From the NCBI GenBank assembly GCA_001940725.1, contig MDVR01000084.1, positions 1-9,631 of the forward strand: a stretch of 9,631 nucleotides of DNA, written 5' to 3'. The DNA is from Candidatus Heimdallarchaeota archaeon LC_2 (lineage in GTDB: Archaea > Asgardarchaeota > Heimdallarchaeia > Heimdallarchaeales > Kariarchaeaceae). The notes under the pieces were generated by a model, which saw only the letters and a list, made by a program, of their open reading frames with translations, was not told the DNA's origin and searched no databases. Within the stretch, counting starts at the first letter, position 1. Each line of letters starts with the position of its first letter. Below are positions 6,175 to 9,631 of the stretch, in pieces. Both the position numbers and the translations under genes were made by a program.

Positions 6175-6218
6175 AGTACAAGTTTATAATCTTGTACTAT
6201 CAATCTAATTTTATTGAT
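6175..6218. repeat. two adjacent hairpins between the KH and carbamate kinase genes
   Basis: AGTACAAG (6175-6182) pairs with CTTGTACT (6191-6198) around an 8-base loop, and directly beside it ATCAAT (6199-6204) pairs with ATTGAT (6213-6218), again around an 8-base loop. A T-rich stretch follows at 6229-6241. Together they may end the KH transcript; they lie just upstream of the predicted carbamate kinase promoter, so an operator role is also possible. Confidence 0.4.
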
Positions 6219-6227
6219 CTTGCGATC

Positions 6228-6235
6228 ATATTTTA
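6228..6235 (+). promoter_or_regulatory. TATA-like box of the carbamate kinase gene
   Basis: ATATTTTA, followed by a T-run, is centred 24 nt before the ATG at 6256, the spacing expected for transcription starting at the first codon. No Shine-Dalgarno motif is present, which agrees with a leaderless mRNA. Confidence 0.45.
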
Positions 6236-6255
6236 TTTTTTGGTGAATTAATAAT

Positions 6256-7185
6256 ATGAAAATAGTAATTGCAATTGGGGGAAACATGATTAGTGATGCT
6301 TCAAATAAAGAAGAAACATTTAATGAACAATTAATTCGGGCAAAAAACACTGCTAAGATTATATCAAGTATAATGTCTGCTGGACACCAAGTTGTTATTA
6401 CACATGGAAATGGACCTCAAGTTGGTTCATTATTACTACAGCAAGCAGCCCACACTCCTGGTTCAATCGAACTACCACTAAATGTCCTTGGTGCACTAAC
6501 CCAAGGTCAAATTGGTATTATGTTACAACATGCATTAATTAACGAATTTCAAGAAAGAAATATAGATAGTCAAGTTTACATTGTACCAACCACAGTTTTT
6601 GTCGATGCAGCTGATCCCGGATTTAAAAACCCAACAAAACCTATTGGTCCCTTTTACAACAAAGAAGAATATGATGCTTTAGACAAAACTAATAAAGTAT
6701 ATGCAGAATTACCTAAAGGATTTCGTAGAGTTGTGGCGTCACCTTTTCCCCATGAAATGCTCGAGGCTCCAGTCATTGAAGACCTTGTGGATAAAGGTAA
6801 TTTAATTATTGCTGTCGGTGGTGGAGGATCTCCGACTGTAAAAAATTCCAATGGATCAATTCAGTTAGTTGACGCAGTTATTGACAAAGATCTTGCTTCA
6901 GCAGTTTTAGCGGAAAAAATTAATGCGGATATGTTATTAATTCTTACCAATGTTGACGGTGTATTCGAAAATTTCAATACTAAAGACCAACAACTAATAT
7001 CCAAATTGAAACTAGAGGATGCAGAGAAAATGTTAGAAACAGACCTTCTTGGAGCTGGGAGTATGAAACCTAAACTAAGGGCTTGTGTAACATTTGTAAA
7101 AAATGGTAAATCTGCAGGGATAACATCACCCGATTTCGCTTTACAAACTGTTAATGGCAATGCCGGAACTATTATCGTGTCCTAA
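6256..7185 (+). CDS. arcC: carbamate kinase
   Basis: The 309-residue protein is a full-length carbamate kinase of the amino acid kinase fold, which reversibly converts carbamoyl phosphate and ADP into ATP, carbamate or CO2, and ammonia. Family motifs appear in order: 'VIAIGGN' at the N-terminus (nucleotide site), 'VVITHGNGPQVGSLLLQ', 'LTQGQIGIMLQHAL', 'KPIGPFY', 'FRRVVASPFP', 'LIIAVGGGGSPTV', 'DAVIDKDLASAVLAEKI' with the conserved DKD, 'LLILTNVDGVF' and 'GAGSMKPKLRACVTF'. Nothing essential seems to be missing. No arginine deiminase, ornithine carbamoyltransferase or transporter gene is adjacent, so it is not in a standard arginine-degradation operon. The source of its carbamoyl phosphate (catabolic, or anabolic as proposed for some Thermococcales enzymes) cannot be told from the window. 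Confidence 0.96.
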   Translation: MKIVIAIGGNMISDASNKEETFNEQLIRAKNTAKIISSIMSAGHQVVITHGNGPQVGSLLLQQAAHTPGSIELPLNVLGALTQGQIGIMLQHALINEFQERNIDSQVYIVPTTVFVDAADPGFKNPTKPIGPFYNKEEYDALDKTNKVYAELPKGFRRVVASPFPHEMLEAPVIEDLVDKGNLIIAVGGGGSPTVKNSNGSIQLVDAVIDKDLASAVLAEKINADMLLILTNVDGVFENFNTKDQQLISKLKLEDAEKMLETDLLGAGSMKPKLRACVTFVKNGKSAGITSPDFALQTVNGNAGTIIVS

Positions 7186-7274
7186 GACATCTTATTTATC
7201 TGTTATACCTTCTATTCTTATCAAACTGATGAGCAAACGTTTTTTAGTAGTAACTTTACATCCAATATTAGAAC

Positions 7275-7649
7275 ATGTACGGTACCAGTGACCCGATGCC
7301 AGCAGACAAAATGATGAGATTATTCATAATCCAATCAATCAGTTCTTTTGTAGCTGGGGATCATGAATCAGGTCTTCATTATCTAAACGAAGTGAAACAG
7401 ACATATGCTCAGTATATGACGAATCTCAATCCCACACTAAAATCATTGGCTAAAGAAATAATTCAAAGTCTTGATCTCTTGGGTCCAGGTTCCAGTGCAA
7501 CAGATTTGTCCATGGTAAATACCGAGGCACAATCTACAACTCCAACTACTACCTCACCTCAACAAGATCAAGAAACCGAACCTTCCTCAGTTACCTCAGA
7601 ATTGCAGAATTTGCTCAATAGACGTAGGGCTAAACGAAAGAAATCATGA
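7275..7649 (+). CDS. uncharacterised helical protein with disordered Ser/Thr/Gln-rich linker
   Basis: I do not recognise this 124-residue protein. Residues about 10-70 are predicted by eye to be helical ('MMRLFIIQSISSFVAGDHESGLHYLNEV...', 'LKSLAKEIIQSLDLLGPG'). Residues 75-106 are a low-complexity Thr/Ser/Gln/Pro linker, and the last 18 residues form a short helix ending in a basic cluster, 'NRRRAKRKKS'. This layout (folded domain, flexible arm, basic tip) would suit a protein that binds an acidic partner such as RNA or a membrane, but that is inference. The ATG at 7275 is the first start; the gene begins 89 bases after carbamate kinase, with a T6 run at about 7241-7246 between them, so it is probably transcribed separately. 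Confidence 0.65.
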   Translation: MYGTSDPMPADKMMRLFIIQSISSFVAGDHESGLHYLNEVKQTYAQYMTNLNPTLKSLAKEIIQSLDLLGPGSSATDLSMVNTEAQSTTPTTTSPQQDQETEPSSVTSELQNLLNRRRAKRKKS

Positions 7650-7686
7650 AAATTAATTTTAAATTCACTTTTAATTAAGTCTATCA

Positions 7687-7696
7687 AACTTAAAAG
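7687..7696 (+). promoter_or_regulatory. TATA-like box of the gene at 7718
   Basis: AACTTAAAAG is centred about 26 nt before the GTG at 7718, matching leaderless initiation at that codon. The same nine bases AACTTAAAA occur again at 7948-7956, in the corresponding place before the next gene. Confidence 0.45.
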
Positions 7697-7717
7697 ATCG
7701 AAACAAGTATCTATATT

Positions 7718-7954
7718 GTGGATAAAAAACAATTAATACATTTACTACAAACTCAATTTGGTGAATATCTTAGAGATGAAGAATACAAAAAGGTCTTTGA
7801 GGAATCCATGGCAGTTTTTAAATTTTCATCCATCGATACGAAAACTAGTACTGATACTTTCTATCTCTTCCTTCATTCTCTCCTAATTCACTTGTTTGGA
7901 AAGATTAAAAGCTTAGAAAATCAAGTCAGAAATTGGGAAAGTATAGGAACTTAA
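7718..7954 (+). CDS. small uncharacterised protein
   Basis: This 78-residue protein has no family I recognise. The N-terminal half is charged ('KKQLIHLLQTQFGEYLRDEEYKKVFEESM'), the middle is Ser/Thr-rich, and residues about 46-74 form a hydrophobic then amphipathic helix ('FYLFLHSLLIHLFGKIKSLENQV') that might be a coiled coil or a membrane-surface helix. The start is a GTG at 7718, supported by the TATA-like box at 7687-7696. The frame overlaps the longest form of the next gene by 22 bases in another frame. Co-expression with the VTT membrane protein is plausible. Confidence 0.5.
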   Translation: MDKKQLIHLLQTQFGEYLRDEEYKKVFEESMAVFKFSSIDTKTSTDTFYLFLHSLLIHLFGKIKSLENQVRNWESIGT

Positions 7955-8583
7955 AATTTCAGATTTTTTCCAGAGTTGGTTGTTTGTGTCTATCTAATCC
8001 GATTGAATTAATTTTCATTCTAGGTGGATTAATTGTTCAAGTCTTTTTACCCGGTTTTCCGAAAGAAACTCTTTTACTTCAATCAGGAGCTGATTTTGGA
8101 TTTTATTTAGGGACCACAATTAACTGGATCGGGATGGTGCTCGGAGCACAGATTGGCTATGAGGTGGTTCGAAGGTCGGTGGAAACGGGTGGTAAATTTT
8201 CAAATTTACTTACTAATTATAAAAATTTAAAATTAGTAAAATATGTGGAAACTGAAGGTAATAGAGGATTATTTTTCATCAGGCTAGTTCCATATGCACC
8301 CAACGATGTACTTTCACTTGCTGCAGGAGCATTGCTACTTCCACGGAAAGGATTTTTTATCGTTTCCATGGTCACAGCTATACCCTATGCACTATTTTTT
8401 GCCTACCTCGGTAATATTGGGAAAGAGTTTATTGATACTCAAATTCTCCTCGGAATAAACATAATTTTCTTGATTATTAGTGGATTAGTATTCTTAGCGA
8501 GAAATTACAATTTCAAGAGTGATACACAGGAGCAATTAGAAAACTATGAGTATCCTAACAATAATCAACTAAATGAACAATAA
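7933..8583 (+). CDS. VTT-domain membrane protein (TVP38/TMEM64, DedA-like)
   Basis: The 216-residue protein has the VTT (SNARE-associated / DedA) signature: 'GNRGLFFIRLVPYAPNDVLSLAAGALLLPRKGFFI' (about 109-142), with the R117-x-x-P120 and P123 pattern and the conserved small-residue turn after it. An earlier 'LPGFPKETLLLQSGADFG' block (39-56) contains the 'P-x-E-x-[LI]' re-entrant-loop motif of the family. Hydrophobic segments lie at about 24-40, 57-77, 126-160 and 172-190, and the C-terminus is polar and probably cytoplasmic. VTT proteins act in lipid scrambling and membrane homeostasis. The start is unsettled: the longest frame begins with a TTG at 7933 overlapping the previous gene, while a TTG at 7984 lies 28 nt after a repeat of the TATA-like box (7948-7956) and would give 199 residues. 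No ATG or GTG is available before the conserved region. Confidence 0.85.
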   Translation: MGKYRNLKFQIFSRVGCLCLSNPIELIFILGGLIVQVFLPGFPKETLLLQSGADFGFYLGTTINWIGMVLGAQIGYEVVRRSVETGGKFSNLLTNYKNLKLVKYVETEGNRGLFFIRLVPYAPNDVLSLAAGALLLPRKGFFIVSMVTAIPYALFFAYLGNIGKEFIDTQILLGINIIFLIISGLVFLARNYNFKSDTQEQLENYEYPNNNQLNEQ

Positions 8584-8609
8584 TACTTTCAGACCCCTCT
8601 CTAGACTCC

Positions 8610-8625
8610 TAATATTATAATATTA
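8610..8625. promoter_or_regulatory. 16-base perfect palindrome at the promoter of the gene at 8650
   Basis: TAATATTATAATATTA reads the same on both strands. It runs directly into ATTAAAAG (8622-8629), a TATA-like box centred about 25 nt before the TTG at 8650. A symmetric site overlapping a promoter suits a dimeric repressor; the A/T-only composition means chance is also possible. Confidence 0.35.
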
Positions 8626-8649
8626 AAAGTCATGAAATAACTTGAGTGT

Positions 8650-9024
8650 TTGAGTATTTCAAATTATAATCTTATATTTCAAATCAATTCTGCAACTCTA
8701 GATGTGTTAGCAGAAAAAACAAAAAGATTATATCCAAGTTTGGAACCAGCAAAAGCACTTCAATTGACTCTAATTGCAATACTTCAATCTCTTCAGATGG
8801 ATTTTCATCCCCACGATTTACTTTTTCCTGCTATTTCTGGATCATCAGAGGTTGATTTCAAAGCCATTCAGCTTAAACTTGACAAGTCTTCCGCTGATTC
8901 ATTCGCAAAACATTTTATTGAGAACTCTCGTACATCTTATGCAAGCTTTCGAGTAGAAATTCGCAAACGTATTTTGAAAGCTTATGAATTACTCCACTCA
9001 ATGAGCAAGATACATATTGAATAA
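8650..9024 (+). CDS. uncharacterised helical protein
   Basis: I do not recognise this 124-residue protein. It looks mostly helical: residues about 10-50 ('ATLDVLAEKTKRLYPSLEPAKALQLTLIAILQSLQ'), a 'HPHDLLFPAISG' loop, and a long C-terminal helical part (70-120) with alternating basic and hydrophobic residues ('FRVEIRKRILKAYELLHSM'). No ATG occurs before residue 50, so the TTG at 8650 is taken as start; it lies at the expected distance from the TATA-like box overlapping the 8610-8625 palindrome, supporting a leaderless TTG start. The gene is convergent with the polymerase gene, 33 bases away. Confidence 0.6.
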   Translation: MSISNYNLIFQINSATLDVLAEKTKRLYPSLEPAKALQLTLIAILQSLQMDFHPHDLLFPAISGSSEVDFKAIQLKLDKSSADSFAKHFIENSRTSYASFRVEIRKRILKAYELLHSMSKIHIE

Positions 9025-9057
9025 ATATAGTCCTTACTTTTATCTTATTTCAGTGAT

Positions 9058-9631
9058 TCACCAATCAAATTCTTCCAAACTACAAATCTTACCTCTCTCT
9101 GTATATTTTATCTGATCATAATGCTGTAGCTGGGCAGTACCTACCAACTCTTCCAGAGCATTCTCCAAAAGCTCTCCATACCACTGAGCATCGTATTCAG
9201 AATCCGTATCGACATTTGGTCCAATGATAATTCTATTAGTTGTCCGCATTTTATCATTTCTTACAAGATATAGCATACTCTGTCCTGGTTGCAAAGTTCT
9301 GCCATACTGATCATAAGCTTGTGCTGTTAATGCTTGTACTGTTCGTGACTTGTAATTTCCAGCACCAACATGTGTCTTTATCTTGATCAACAATTCCTGT
9401 GGATCAATCGCGCGGTTACTCAACCTCTGCTTATACTTGCGCAAAATCTCATAAGTGCCGGAGATTAATTCCATAAACTCTTTCACGGTCTCAGCTGGGG
9501 CAAGATGTCGTAACACCTCATCTTGGAATTTAAGTTCCAGTTTGGTTGCCCGCCTCTGCCTGGTTCTGATCCCCCGTAATTTGAACTCTCCATGATTAAA
9601 ATACCCAAAATATCTGTTCAGTGCTGAGACC
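9058..9631 (-). CDS. family B DNA polymerase, C-terminal part (cut by the window edge)
   Basis: The minus-strand frame is open from the right edge to a stop at 9058-9060 and encodes about 190 C-terminal residues. The edge begins with 'ALNRYFGYFNHGEFKLRGIRTRQRR', which matches the end of the palm and start of the thumb of family B polymerases (normally N-R-Y-x-G and K-x-R-G followed by R-R-D). The thumb helices follow ('FQDEVLRHLAPAETVKEFM'), and the C-terminus shows 'LQPGQSMLYLVRND', 'YGELLENALEEL' and 'KICSLEEFDW'. Replicative enzymes usually have an acidic residue after the arginine pair; here the string is R-Q-R-R-A, so this looks like a divergent, possibly accessory or mobile-element-type polymerase. 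A GTG at 9516 is not the true start. By hand count G+C over 9061-9631 is about 41%, higher than many neighbouring stretches. Confidence 0.82.
   Translation of the reverse strand, partial: VSALNRYFGYFNHGEFKLRGIRTRQRRATKLELKFQDEVLRHLAPAETVKEFMELISGTYEILRKYKQRLSNRAIDPQELLIKIKTHVGAGNYKSRTVQALTAQAYDQYGRTLQPGQSMLYLVRNDKMRTTNRIIIGPNVDTDSEYDAQWYGELLENALEELVGTAQLQHYDQIKYTERGKICSLEEFDW

Noticed and set aside
6654..7160. Two minus-strand open frames opposite carbamate kinase
   Set aside because: They are shadows of a conserved enzyme gene, with no start signals and unlikely amino acid composition.
7224..7231. CTGATGAG resembling box C of a C/D guide RNA
   Set aside because: No matching box D (CTGA) or box C'/D' pair is found at a suitable distance in the 7186-7274 gap.

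Overview
The window is archaeal chromosomal DNA of low G+C. Three things point to Archaea. A uS13-uS4-uS11 ribosomal protein operon is in archaeal gene order with archaeal-type proteins. There is a two-KH-domain Dim2/Pno1-type ribosome-assembly protein. Many genes have an A/T-rich TATA-like box about 24-31 nt before the first codon, as expected for leaderless archaeal transcripts. An Asgard or related lineage is possible from general character, but nothing here proves it.

Layout, left to right. (1) 15-2533: a YkgJ-type cysteine-cluster protein, a stand-alone Lrp/AsnC ligand-binding (RAM) domain, a membrane-anchored or hydrophobic unknown on the minus strand, a small unknown, and a single-domain KaiC-like ATPase. 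(2) 2512-4773, minus strand: the operon uS13-uS4-uS11, followed by a class V (alanine-glyoxylate type) aminotransferase that stops just after its PLP lysine and whose end runs into the KaiC-like gene. (3) 4940-5290, minus strand: a small TerB/EF-hand-like repeat protein. (4) 5486-7185: the Dim2-like KH protein, a double-hairpin intergenic region, and carbamate kinase. (5) 7275-9024: three unrecognised small proteins around a VTT (TVP38/TMEM64, DedA-like) membrane protein. (6) 9058 to the right edge, minus strand: the C-terminal part of a divergent family B DNA polymerase, with higher G+C than many neighbouring stretches.

How the genes relate: uS13, uS4, uS11 and the KH protein all concern the small ribosomal subunit and its 3' end (assembly, platform and decoding region), although the KH gene is transcribed divergently from a separate promoter. 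Most of the other genes look like single-gene transcription units. No tRNA, rRNA, CRISPR array, insertion sequence or obvious defence system was seen, and no gene-free stretch exceeds 300 bases.

The most notable points are the truncated aminotransferase that replaces the usual downstream genes of the uS11 operon, a tetrapeptide-repeat plus poly-lysine extension on uS11, a strong hairpin in the uS13 leader, and the divergent polymerase at the right edge. I found no convincing evidence for a new multi-gene system.
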